Shown here in pieces: positions 1 to 11,145 of a stretch of 64,000 bases of DNA. The notes beneath the pieces are model-generated. The model saw nothing but the letters and a program-made list of their open reading frames with translations. It had not been told where the DNA came from and ran no database searches. The position numbers and the translations under genes were made by a program. The stretch's first letter is position 1. The number at the start of each line of letters is the position of its first letter. Origin of the DNA: Mesorhabditis belari (lineage: Eukaryota; Nematoda; Chromadorea; Rhabditida; Rhabditidae). The stretch is taken from the NCBI GenBank assembly GCA_958450365.1, contig CAUEEP010000741.1, positions 1,682,001 through 1,746,000 on the forward strand, written 5' to 3'.

Positions 1-1002
1 GTGAATGTGGGAAGAGGCTCGTCTCTCCTCTCTTCATCACGTCACCCCTTTTTGTCAACGCGAATTTCTCGCTTTTCTCCACGATTTCTCGGTCGTTGAG
101 CACGAAAAATTGAATGAAAATTGGCTCGGTCGTGTCCGCATATAAACAATCGGCTGTGGTCAGTTCGATCTAAAACTATTCGATAAAAAGTTTCTTGAGA
201 ATTTGTGCTGAATAATCAGCTAAATCAGCTAAATACCCAGTTTAAAGTAAGAAAAAAACGTGAAATCATGACTTTTAACAATTCTTGTCTTGCCTGAATA
301 TCTTTTCTTTCCCAAATATGCTTATATCTTGTTAAAATGCGTTCATCCCGGATCTTTTTTTAGTCAGTGCTCAAGTTTGCTATTGTTTTTGAACAAGCGA
401 TCGTTCAATCTGACTTTTGTTCCAAATTAGCATCGAGTTAAGCTACGAGACCTAGTGCATCGGATTCTACGCAAAGTTCTGAGCAAAACCCATTTTTAAA
501 ATCAATTCAATCGGCCCTTTAACCCGGGTAAAAACACGTTTGAAAATTGGAAGCGCGAAAAATTTACTCGATGATGTAAGCCTTCCGTCATCGGTTATGA
601 CAGATGACCGGGTGGTCTATCGGATAGTGTGCTCGATTGCGGAACTATTCCTCGCGGGTTCGGATCCCCTTGCAATCAGAATTCACGCTGTTTTTGCAGG
701 TTTTGTTTGGATTTTGTTTATGAACGAGCGATTTGTTTGTTCAATTTGAATCCTTTCACATTTCTGGTAATTTGAATTCGTGCAAGTAGTCGGTTAAAGT
801 TAGACATGACTAACGATATCTTGGGGTTGCTCTTGCTCCCGTTCGAACATCGGCACATTGAAAGTTGTTAGCAATTTGAAACTTTTCTGGTTAGAAAGCC
901 AAGATTATTAGCTTCATTTTGATACTAAATATTCAGCAAAATTCTTTAAAATAGTACTCAAAAAGTCATAATAAACCTTAAAAATACTACCCTTCACGAA
1001 AC
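1..1002. other. AT-rich stretch, no gene recognised
   Basis: I find no exon with convincing splice sites, no RNA gene and no repeat array here. The open frame at 540-749 starts at TTG and shows no recognisable domain. Confidence 0.4.
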
Positions 1003-1765
1003 CTTGTTAAGGCCTCGTTAAGGCCTGGTTAAGGCCTCGTTAAGGCCTCGTTAAGGCCTCGTTAAGGCCTTGTTAAGGCCTCGTTAAGGCCTCGTTAAGG
1101 CCTCGTTAAGGCCTCGTTAAGGCCTCGTTAAGGTCTCGTTAAGACCTTGTTAAGGCCTGGTTAAGGCCTCGTTAGGGTCTCGTTAAGGCCTCGTTAGGGT
1201 CTCGTTAAGACCTTGTTAAGGCCTCGTGAAGGCCTGGTTAAGGCCTCGTTAAGGTCTCGTTAAGACCTTGTTAAGGCCTTGTTAAGGCCTGGTTAAGGCC
1301 TCGTGAAGGCCTGGTTAAGGCCTCGTTAAGGCCTCGTTAAGGCCTCGTTAAGGCTTTGGAGGCCTCGTAAGGCCTCGTTAAGGCCTCGTTAAGGCCTCGT
1401 GAAGGCCTGGTTAAGGCCTCGTTAAGGCCTCGTTAAGGCCTCGTTAAGGCCTCGTGAAGGCCTGGTTAAGGCCTCGTTAAGGCCTCGTTAAGGCCTCGTT
1501 AAGGCCCCGGAGCCTGGTTAAGGCCTCGTTAAGGCCTCGTGAAGGCCTGGTTAAGGCCTCGTTAAGGCCTCGTTAAGGCCTCGTTAAGGTCTCGTTAAGA
1601 CCTTGTTAAGGCCTTGTTAAGGCCTTGTTAAGGCCTGGTTAAGGCCTCGTGAAGGCCTGGTTAAGGCCTCGTTAAGGCCTCGTTAAGGCCTCGTGAAGGC
1701 CTGGTTAAGGCCTCGTTAAAGCCTCGTTAAGGCTTCGTTAAGGCCTGGTTAAGGCCTCGTTAAGT
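1003..1765. repeat. 11-bp minisatellite TTAAGGCCTCG
   Basis: About 68 tandem copies of an 11-bp unit, TTAAGGCCTCG, with variants (CTTG, CTGG, CGTG for the middle). Most units contain the AGGCCT palindrome. Two damaged units occur near 1354 and 1505. The unit resembles the nematode telomere hexamer TTAGGC only superficially, and the period is wrong. Confidence 0.95.
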
Positions 1766-2265
1766 ATCAATAACCTCCTTAGAGTTTTTTTTTGAAGATT
1801 TTTGTTGAATGTTCGGTCTCAAAATGAAGCTCATAATTTAGGCTTTCTGATAGAAAAAGTTTCAGATTGCTAGCAACTTTCAGTGCGCTGAAATGACTGA
1901 CTCAAACTTGAAGCCTCGTTAAGCCTCGTTAACAAGTCTATTTAAAGTCAAATACAGATAACACATCAATAGTGGTTGGTTAAACGAGTTTTTTTGTACA
2001 ATAAAGTGCAAAAAGACCGAGAATCTTGAACAAAATCCACATAAACTCGTCTTAGAACAAGAGCCTTTTGATGTAACAATGGCAAATCTACCTACAAAGC
2101 TACAAATCTAGAATCTACAAATCTACAAATCTATGCAAGAAAAGTAAAACTTGCACTTTATCAGTGCAAATCTAGCGTAACCTTTGCCCTTTATCAGTCT
2201 AAAAATGAATCCAAAGCTTTTCCTTGAAGAGAACATTGATTGAAGCCGATTTCTAATGGATTGAA
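1766..2265. other. Unassigned spacer
   Basis: No gene recognised. Two stray GCCTCGTTAA units near 1912-1930 suggest that the neighbouring array once extended further or was interrupted. Confidence 0.35.
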
Positions 2266-2354
2266 TAAATTGATTGTCTCTTTATTGATTGTCTCTTTAT
2301 TGATTGTCCCTTTATTGATTGTCTCTTTATTGATTGTCCCTTTATTGATTGTCC
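2266..2354. repeat. 15-bp tandem repeat ATTGATTGTCTCTTT
   Basis: Five to six tandem copies, alternating between GTCTC and GTCCC forms. Confidence 0.85.
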
Positions 2355-4197
2355 CATCAAACGGTGTCCCTTTTGAGTAATAAGCTTCTTTCCAAAAGTC
2401 TTTTTAAGCAAACTATCGTAATCAAGCTGTTAGTTTACATCAAATCCGCCTAAATTTGATAAAAATTTACATCAAATCAGCCAAAATTGACTATGAAACG
2501 TGTTTCTCATCAAATTCTATAAAAAATAAGCTGTTTGGATGAAAGTTAGCCGTTTGCTTTATAGAATAGACGTCAAGAGAAAAGGAAATCCAAAATTAAT
2601 AGCCAAACAGCTTAACTGTCGACTTTTGTACTTGAAAAAGAACTTTCTTGTAGAAAGTTGCAAAGCAAAAGTCGCTCAATCGCTTCACAATCGCTTCACA
2701 AAAAAAACCCACACTGATCTCATTTTTTGTGCAAATTCCGCTAGAAAATATGGTGATTGTAGAGAATAAAGAAGTCAAGTAAGATTTCATCATTTCAAAT
2801 AAATGAAAAGATCTCAGATTGGGATCCAGATTTGGGATCCAGTTCTTTGAGTGGGCCCCCAACGGAAATAGATTTCAGAAATCTGTGAAAATGAGAACAG
2901 ACGTGTTCCCTTTCGCAAATAATCCTTTTAAAATCTCTTTTTCTTTCTTTTTCTTTCTTTTTCTTTTTTTCTTACGATCATTCCATTTAGAGATTGCTGG
3001 TAATAAGAGATGGGCGGATTCTTTTTGAATAAAAAAAAGCAAAAAGATTGAAAAGATTGAAAAGGCTCAAGGGCGGGTCTTTTCTCTTTAGTTTTTCATT
3101 TTTTTTTTTGGTTCATTCATTCGAAATTTTTGCACTTTTTGCACGCTCTGATTGTCTGGAAGAGAAATGGAAAAATAAGGGAAATGGAAAAAGCAATGTT
3201 GCATAGAATACGGTAAAAATACTGGTGAAGAAAAGAAAATTCTTTTGTCAATAAAGAAAATCAACTGTTGTCAGCTAAACTGATATTTTGGAGTCGCCCT
3301 ACTCAACTCTTTCACGCCCTACTCTTTCACTCATTTGTAATCTATTCGTCGTATCGTACTACTGTAAGATATGTATCTTCTGGGTCTATGAAACTGCAGC
3401 TGAGGTCGGTGATTTCACAGAGACTCCTCTCTAATACCCTGGAGGAGTTGAGTCGGGTTGTTGGGGTGTTAGAGATGGCAGGATATTTAAAGGGGATCCA
3501 CTCTCTTTAAATTAACCCAAATTCTAGTCCATATCCCAAATTCTAGTCCATATCCGTTTACTCCTTACTCCTTAGTCCGTCTACTCCATACTCCTTAATC
3601 TGTTTACTCTTTACTGCTAGTCTTCTTTCCGGATATGAACTATTCTAGTCCAGATCCGGAAGCGAACGCGGTGATCATTCATTCAAAAGTCTTCTTTAAC
3701 AGTCTTTTTTAGAGACTGGAGTTAGAGAATTAGACGGTGACACTGGAGTTCAAATAACTGAAACCTTAACTCCTAGCTGAGATCAATTGGCTGATGATCA
3801 ATTGGCCGCGGAATGTGATGCCGATTTTCTTAAAACAGCTTTAGAATTTGTCTTTATTGATGGAAATGTTGTAACTGCAGGGATTCAAAGTTTGCAAGAG
3901 ATATTCGGCTCAGTAAAAGGCATCGAAACTAGATATTTCTTTGGAAATTGATGACGAAATACTTCAAGAAGAACAAAAACATTCAATAACTCGTAATGAA
4001 GCATTTCAAGCATTTCAAGCATTTCATTTTCAAGATTGCAAGTGATATTTCAATCTTTCAATGAATCTTTCAATGGCTAAGCTGATTTTTATTTCTAGAA
4101 TTTGTAGAAAATGCAGCTAAAGTTCGAATTGTTTTACTGGTGATTCAGAATTTTGAAATTTTACGATCTCCAAAGATCTCCAAAGCATTTCACTCAC
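2355..4197. other. Unassigned spacer with coding-like scraps
   Basis: No gene can be modelled. A plus-strand frame at about 3795-3950 reads like protein (it contains DADFLKTALEFVFIDGNVV) but ends in stops with no visible splice context. Short TC-rich direct repeats lie at 3530-3660. It may be a decayed exon or a chance frame. Confidence 0.3.
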
Positions 4198-4284
4198 CGT
4201 GATATGATTGTGTCTGTAGAACGCGTGACCCATCCCTATCAGAAGCAATAAAAATCGCAATACGGTGAAAAAATCCCGTAACAT
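4198..4284 (-). CDS. Possible first exon with signal peptide
   Basis: On the minus strand an ATG at 4284 opens 29 codons beginning MLRDFFTVLRFLLLLIG and ending ...HNHIT exactly at a strong GTGAGTG donor (donor at 4197). The charge-then-hydrophobic pattern looks like a signal peptide, so this could be the first exon of a secreted protein. I found no phase-compatible second exon. A Cys-containing frame at about 2620-2740 is the only candidate, and its phase does not match. Weak support; it may equally be a chance hydrophobic frame. Confidence 0.35.
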
Positions 4285-4758
4285 TTCCCCAATTTGAACC
4301 AAAGGAATTTGAACCTGAAAGCTGATCAGTGAATTTCCAAAGCATCAACAAACAATCAAGGATTCAATCAACAAACAATTCAACAACAACAACAACAACA
4401 ACAAACAATCAATAAAACAATCAAGTATTCAAGAATATAAAGAATAAATGAACACCGATGAATGTCAGCAAAAAGCCAACCATTCATCTTTCATTACTCA
4501 TCGAATCGTTTTTTGGTGGTGAATGAGAAATGACGCCATTTTTCATTCTCGGCTCGGATTAGGACATTGAAATGAGACGGTTTTATGGGGAGATTTGAGG
4601 GGAAAATAGGTATTTACAGAAATAAGGTCATTTTGGGATTTTGAGTCCATCCCTATGCTGGTATTTGAACGGAAATTAGATTAGAGAAATGTAATTTTTC
4701 TTAAGGAACTATATCTTTGGCCAAGCTACAGTATCTACTAGATATAAAGCAGAAGAGA

Positions 4759-4995
4759 CGTCTGTCCATCGGTTCGTCTGATCGTCTATTCGTCTGTCCG
4801 TCTGTTCGTCTGTCCGTCTGTCCGTCTGTCCGTCTGTCCGTCTGTTCGTCTGTTCGTCTGTCCGTCTATTCGTCTGTCTGGCTATTCGTCTGTCCGGCCG
4901 TCCGTCTGTCCGGCTATTCATCTGTCCGTCTGTCCATCTGTTTGTCTCTCCATCTGTTTTTCTGTCCGTCTGTCCGTCCGTTCGTCTGTGCGCAG
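4759..4995. repeat. 8-bp repeat GTCCGTCT
   Basis: An imperfect array of GTCCGTCT/GTTCGTCT units. It is open in several frames, so it produces spurious ORFs on both strands. A few related units recur at 62098-62132. Confidence 0.9.
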
Positions 4996-7121
4996 CCATT
5001 GGCAAAAAGGGGCAGGACTTAGATCGCGAACTTAGATCGTAAAACTGGTTCCGCTGGTTCTCGATAATTCTACAGTACTTTGAAAAGTTAAAAAACAAGT
5101 TAAGACTTCAAACTTAACAAATAAGAAAGCTTTTAAAGAAATCAGAAAAGAAATGAGAATAAATGAAATGAAGAATAAAAATGATTAAAGATGGATCGTT
5201 TTATTTGAGCTATAAATGCAAATTTGCCAAAAAGTTGCCAAAAATTGCCTAATTTAGATAAATTTGGAATAAAATTTTGCAATAATAGCTAAAAAATTTG
5301 GAAATATCGTTCTGGTCTAGGCTCTAGGTAAACCTATTTAAGGTTTTATCTGTTTAATAAGTTTTGTAATTGTTATACTAACTATTGTAGAAAAGAACAG
5401 AGAACATCAGTGAATCCGCCTTTTTTTTCGCCACTTTTCAATCATTTTTTTCTTAGCGCTGGTTAATGCTAAAAATATGTGTTATATCTCAAAAAATCAC
5501 CCATTTTCTCTACTTTAATTTGATACTAAAGCGCGTCGAAACAAACGTACCGGTGTCAAGATATGAGCGTTTGTTTGAGAGTAAACTTAGATTACGCGAC
5601 GCGCCTATAGAAGGGGGAGGGGGCGGGGCTTCTATTAAAGTATTGGCTTCTATTTACGGTAAATTATGATCTAGAAAGAGTTTAGTGAAGAGTTTAGACA
5701 TAAACATAGACAAAACATAATCTGAAACATTTGAGTGTCAAGGATTGAATGACAGAAATGAGTGCTGTCCCCTGTGCCGATCCCTTTCTTCCCAGGGTGT
5801 GTGACTCACCAAATTCTTTTCTTTTCTTTTCTTTCACTCCCCCTTCACTCAAAACCCCAGACACCGGGTGGTCAAAGCAATTCTTCTTTCACAGAAACGC
5901 GCAAGAAAAAGCAAATGACCACATCCCGTGAAATCCTTGTTGTAATCGCTTTTCGAGGTCAAGAAAAGGCCGATTGAGGAATTTGCATGATGACTAAGGT
6001 GTGGATTTTGAAATCTTTATGAATAGTCATACGTGAAGTAGCTGTAAGAAATATATTTATACTTTGATCTTTATAATTTCTTGTGAGACCGTGGTTCAAT
6101 GGTAGATGTCTTGAAAACGCACAATTTATCAAAACTTTCCCTTAGCAAACTTTGCTCAAACTGGAGCAACCTGGCACTATCAGCAACCTGGCACTATCAC
6201 ACTCCAGGAATCAAATCTGTAGAGAAAAGGAACAAATCTTTATCAAAACTTTCCCTTATTAGGGCAAACTTCGCTCAAACTGGAGCAACCTGGCACTATC
6301 ACAATTACTTCAACACTTCAACACTTCAACACTTGCGTGTGAAAACAAAGGATGAATAGAAAAGGGAGCACACAAATGACTCAAAAAAAAAAGCTCAAAT
6401 AATGGGTTTTTAAGTACACAAGCTACGACAAACGGACAACTGAATATCGTCCAGTGGCTGATTACGATAGTTTATCCATCAACTTTGAATCTTAACTTGT
6501 ATATTGAATTTTGACTAACTGCAGAGCAGTGGCAATTCGCCACAGTAGCCATGAAATTTAAAATTCAAAGCTAAAAGCTATTTTAGTACTTTTTCCATTC
6601 ATTAAAGGCAATGATTTTTAAGCTTTTTAGGCTATTTAAGCTATTTTATAAAGCCAAGAACAAAATAGTAAAAGAATTCATGAGAAATTTTGAGAAGTTA
6701 TATGGATTAGATAAGCTACAAAGTAATGCAAAGCCTTGTTTCGCTTGATCACAAATATTTGTCACTTTATGTGAGTCTTTTCCAAAACAAAAGAGCAAGC
6801 GATGATTGGATTTGGGATTTTATGAGGCAAAATGAGAAATCTTAGAATTTTGGTGTATCCGTGCAAGTTATGTAAAGCAAAATTAACTATAGTAGCCAGC
6901 CTAAGTGCGACTCCCAACTTTGAGAGCTTGTTTGAAAAGTTTGTGAGTTCCTATCGGTTAGATAATGGGTACACTGCTACAGGAGACCCATTCAACATTT
7001 ATCTGTAAAATTTTTGTGGGAATCGGTTATCTTTTGAATGAGCTATACCCTCCAGAGTGTGTATGAGTAATTTTGACGCACCCTGTAGTTAACAAATAAA
7101 TAATCTGTGGGAAATGATTTA
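4996..7121. other. Gene-poor spacer with short duplications
   Basis: No gene recognised. A segment of about 60 bp ending ...GGCACTATC occurs twice (about 6125-6200 and 6240-6302). At 6086-6112 a fragment GTGGTTCAATGGTAGA resembles the D-arm/A-box of a tRNA, but no rest of a tRNA follows. Confidence 0.4.
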
Positions 7122-7217
7122 GAATAACTATTAGATTCCCAACATATTCATTGAGAAGCTAGATTGAAAGCTAGCCAAAACTTAGCTCCTCTCAGTAAGC
7201 AGCTCGTTTTTCTTATG
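7122..7217 (+). repeat. Unexpanded copy of the 7.8-8.3 kb minisatellite locus
   Basis: The segment from AATAACTATTAGATTCCC to CTCAGTAAGCAGCTCG closely matches 7785-8272, including both flanks, but has a single CTCAGTAAGCAG unit where the other copy has about 28. Confidence 0.8.
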
Positions 7218-7784
7218 CTCATGTAAGATAGAAAAACAACAACAGAATTGTTGATCCCATAGTTCCCATGGGATAAAGTTTTTGACAAAGATAAAGACAG
7301 GATCCGATGTGACAAAGAACAACAACGCGTTCCTCTTTGTCACAAATATCAGAAATATCACATGCGATCGTTGCAACATCAGAAATAAGTCCAAAAAAGC
7401 AAATTTCCGCACAGAAAAGAAGAATAGACTCAATTTAAGTCTAAATCTGATTCTAAATCTAAGTCTGACTCAAAATTTCGATAAAAAACACATCCTTGGA
7501 ATATCAAATGTAAAGTTTTTAAAGAAAAATTTCAAAAATCCTTTGAGCGAATGCTTTCATGAAACGCCTGATTGTCTCTCTGATTGTCTCTTTTTTTGAC
7601 ACCGGATTCACATCACACTTCCGTCAATTTTAACGACTCCGCAACAAAAAAGGGCATAAAGCGCCAACGTCAACCCATCAAAAAAGAAATGTGAAACATC
7701 AAAGTGATAAAAATTAGAGAAAGAGAGAGTGAGTGCTTTGATTTTTCGAAAATCAAAATCATTTTCATTCAAAATATTTTGCAG

Positions 7785-8272
7785 AATAACTATTAGATTC
7801 CTAACATATTCATTGGGAAGCTAGATTGAAAGCTAACCAAAACTTAGTAAGCAGTAAGCAGCTCAGTAAGCAGCAGCTCAGTAAGCAGCAGCTCAGTAAG
7901 CAGCAGCTCAGTAAGCAGCAGCTCAGTAACCAGCAGCTCAGTAAGCAGCAGCTCAGTAAGCAGCAGCTCAGTAAGCAGCAGCTCAGTAAGCAGCAGCTCA
8001 GTAAGCAGCAGCTCAGTAAGCAGCAGCTCAGTAAGCAGCAGCTCAGTAAGCAGCAGCTCAGTAAGCAGCTTCTCAGTAAGCAGCTTCTCAGTAAGCAGCT
8101 TCTCAGTAAGCAGCTTCTCAGTAAGCAGCTTCTCAGTAAGCAGCTTCTCAGTAAGCAGCTTCTCAGTAAGCAGCTTCTCAGTAAGCAGCTTCTCAGTAAG
8201 CAGCTTCTCAGTAAGCAGCTTCTCAGTAAGCAGCTTCTCAGTAAGCAGCTTCTCAGTAAGCAGCTCGTTTTT
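7785..8272 (+). repeat. Expanded 15-bp minisatellite, two homogeneous blocks
   Basis: After a unique lead-in shared with 7122-7190, CTCAGTAAGCAGCAG repeats about 13 times and then switches abruptly to CTCAGTAAGCAGCTT for about 15 units. One unit has AACC instead of AAGC. The long frames here (repeats of SKQQL or LLTEK) follow from the 15-bp period being a multiple of three; nothing else suggests a protein. Confidence 0.95.
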
Positions 8273-8691
8273 CAAAAACCTCAAAACTAGGGCACGCGCC
8301 AGGCTGCCTGTGCGACTCTCAACTTTGAGAGCTTGTTTAAAAATCTTGTTTAAAAAATCGAGACCGCGAAAAATCAGGGAGAATCTTTGAAGATTTGCAA
8401 AATTTTGGTGGAAAAATTTTACAGCCTTTATCTCACTGTCAATCATTTCGGTGAAATCGTAGTTTTTTTTAGTTTTTCCTTTTAGTTTTTCCTTTTTGGT
8501 AAAGCTTTTTGGCAAAAGTGTACTTTAGAATTGAGAAAATTTGAGAGTTTATGAGGTGTACTTTGAGCAAAGAGTTGCAAAGTTGCTTTGCAAAGTTGCA
8601 AAGTTGATTTTGCATTTAATCGCTTTTAAGATAATCAAAGTTTAGGTTAAATTTAGCTATTTTAAAATACAGCCTTTCTCTCATGAGAAAC
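8273..8691. other. Unassigned spacer
   Basis: No gene seen. The sequence around 8299-8340 (GTGCGACTCTCAACTTTGAG) is shared with about 6905-6945, part of a larger duplication that includes the minisatellite locus. Confidence 0.4.
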
Positions 8692-9531
8692 CAGGTACCT
8701 GTTAACCTATACCTGTTAACCTATACCTGTTAACCTATACCTGTTAACCTATACCTGTTAACCTATACCTGTTAACCTATACCTGTTAACCTATACCTGT
8801 TAACCTATACCTGTTAACCTATACCTGTTAACCTATACCTGTTAACCTATACCTGTTAACCTATACCTGTTAACCTATACCTGTTAACCTATACCTGTTA
8901 ACCTATACCTGTTAACCTATACCTGTTAACCTATACCTGTTAACCTATACCTGTTAACCTATACCTGTTAACCTATACCTGTTAACCTATACCTGTTAAC
9001 CTATACCTGTTAACCTATACCTGTTAACCTATACCTGTTAACCTATACCTGTTAACCTATACCTGTTAACCTATACCTGTTAACCTATACCTGTTAACCT
9101 ATACCTGCTAACCTATACCTGTTAACCTATACCTGTTAACCTATACCTGTTAACCTATACCTGTTAACCTATACCTGTTAACCTATACCTGTTAACCTAT
9201 ACCTGTTAACCCATACCTGTTAACCTATACCTGTTAACCTATACCTGTTAACCTATACCTGTTAACCTATACCTGTTAACCTATACCTGTTAACCTATAC
9301 CTGTTAACCCATACCTGTTAACCTATACCTGTTAACCTATACCTGTTAACCTATACCTGTTAACCTATACCTGTTAACCTATACCTGTTAACCTATACCT
9401 GTTAACCTATACCTGTTAACCTATACCTGTTAACCTATACCTGTTAACCTATACCTGTTAACCTATACCTGTTAACCTATACCTGTTAACCTATACCTGT
9501 TAACCTATACCTGTTAACCTATACCTGTTAA
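8692..9531. repeat. 14-bp satellite ACCTGTTAACCTAT, nearly perfect
   Basis: About 60 head-to-tail copies with only three single-base variants (near 9105, 9210 and 9309). Each unit contains GTTAAC. Such low divergence implies recent amplification or efficient homogenisation. Confidence 0.97.
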
Positions 9532-9589
9532 AAGCTTGGAAACAATAGTTTTATTCGATTTACAAGTGTATCTCCTTCATATGAATGAA

Positions 9590-9700
9590 AAAAAGAGATC
9601 CAAAATTCTGGTTTCAGCAAATTGCTAACGATTTTTATAAACTTCGCATAGACACCGCACAAATTCTCAATCGGGTTGAGGTGAGCGGCTTGGCCATTTC
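9590..9700 (-). pseudogene. Tc1-like transposase C-terminal fragment
   Basis: Reading the minus strand gives LNPIENLCGVYAKF followed by IKIVSN, the signature block of Tc1-family DD34E transposases (family form SPDLNPIENLW, the E being catalytic). The upstream W-P-S-R-S-P part is in another frame, so the gene is frameshifted, and the rest of the element is not seen nearby. A dead relic. Confidence 0.7.
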
Positions 9701-10599
9701 ATTACATTGACGCAATTCGCTGTCATATGTGACGAATAGCCACTAAAAAAGCCACTGATTCGCTACTTCTCTAGCTGTGAAATTCTTTCGCTACTAAAGG
9801 TGCTGTTCAAAATGGCCAGAAAATGGCCAGTACTATCAGAAATTAAGTTCTGGCTTGGCTTTTGTTAAGTTACCTAACTCTGAGGCTTTTAAGTCGAGCT
9901 ACAGATCATTTTCCGTTCATGTTTTGGAGCCATTTACTAAGAGATTGACTCCAAAACATGGAAAGCTCTATATTTCAATGTCTTGCAGGTAAGTACCCCA
10001 AACAAATTATAGTTTTCTCTAGCCAAATTTGATGAGGATTCTATTAAAACCAATCGTAAGTCAATCTGATGCCTGAAAGTCGAGATATAAGCATTCAAAG
10101 TTGACCGGTTTCTGCAGGTTTTTCCTAAGAAAAAAAAACCGCAACTTTGACGCAAGCCGGTCAGCTTTGACCCCGTTTTTCTCTATCTTGTATATGTGCG
10201 CCGAATATTCGACACCAAATTCAAATTTGGCATCTAAACAATCAATTACCTCGTGTACAGGGTGACCAAGAATTACCGCAACAACTTTTTGGAAGATTAT
10301 CTGGGAAATGTCTAATTGATTTCAAAAGTGGCAAGTGTTATACAGAGATTGTAGCCCTTAATCTTGGCTACATTTATCTACCAAAAATATCCCGATTAGA
10401 CTTATACAACTCATTTAACAAGCGCTTGAATGAGCGCTAGTCGACATCTCTTCGGCGACTCTGTCATTTGGCCACTTTTCTCTATTAAAAATTGTTAAGA
10501 AAAGCTTCGATTCGATTTGAGTTGCCTGGAAATCTCTTGATTCAGCTGTCACTTCAGAGCTTCAGCTGTCACTTCAGCTTCAGAAGTTGATCTCTAGCA
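9701..10599. other. Spacer with a stray maT-type terminus
   Basis: No gene. At about 10258 the sequence CAGGGTGACCAAGAATTACC resembles the terminal inverted repeat of the maT-like element at 29512-30780, so a degraded relative may have ended here. Confidence 0.4.
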
Positions 10600-10652
10600 C
10601 CGGATAGCTCAATGGTTAAGCAAAAGGTCGAGGGTTCAATCCCCTCTCTGGA
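10600..10652 (+). pseudogene. tRNA pseudogene lacking the anticodon arm
   Basis: CCGGATA pairs at six of seven positions with TCTCTGG at the other end. Between them lie a D-arm (GCTCAATGGTTAAGC) and a good T-arm (GAGGGTTCAATCCCCTC), but the anticodon arm is missing. A T-run follows about 8 nt downstream, as after Pol III genes. A minus-strand relative lies at 34699-34773. Confidence 0.55.
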
Positions 10653-11145
10653 AATCTACTTTTTCTTTTCAACTCCTTTACTTCTTTATTATATGTAGGC
10701 TTTATTATATGTAGTATTCAATCAATAAGTGGAATCTTTCTCTTGTGAGAACCAGTTTGAACCGCTTTGAAATGAGATCTATTGAGTAACAACAGTAACA
10801 AACGTGTCAGACACAGATAATACAGAATCTTTTTTATAAATAAAGCTTTAATGATGTTTTAGACATTGATTATATTTCTTTTATTGGTCGGGGAAGCTTT
10901 TTCAGATCAAAAACGTCATCAATACATCAGGAATTAGTTTTAAAGATGAAACTCGAATGCAATTACAAAAACCGATTTCTCAATTCAATCCCAGGCTTTG
11001 AGAGTTTTTGTGTGGCTTGTACTTGTGCGTAAATTGAATCAATGAATGTTGTGTGGGTTTATTCAATTAATCAATGAGTTTATTCAATTCAATTTCATCA
11101 ATTTCTCAAGTCAAATCACATTTCACAGTTCACATTCTCTCAATT
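10653..11145. other. Spacer and 3' flank of the receptor gene
   Basis: No gene. It contains minus-strand AATAAA signals near 11082 and 11061, about 62 and 85 nt past the receptor stop codon at 11146, which probably serve as its polyadenylation signals. Confidence 0.45.

Noticed and set aside
1003..1765. Interstitial telomeric repeat
   Set aside because: The unit is 11 bp, TTAAGGCCTCG; the nematode telomere unit TTAGGC is not tandemly present.
3268..3510. 80-residue plus-strand ORF
   Set aside because: No recognisable domain, no splice sites in suitable positions and composition like its surroundings.
7826..8290. 154-residue and 223-residue ORFs across the 15-bp repeat
   Set aside because: The period is a multiple of three, so several frames stay open; no splice sites, start context or homology.
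8692..9531. CRISPR array
   Set aside because: Uninterrupted tandem repeat with no spacers, in a eukaryotic genome.
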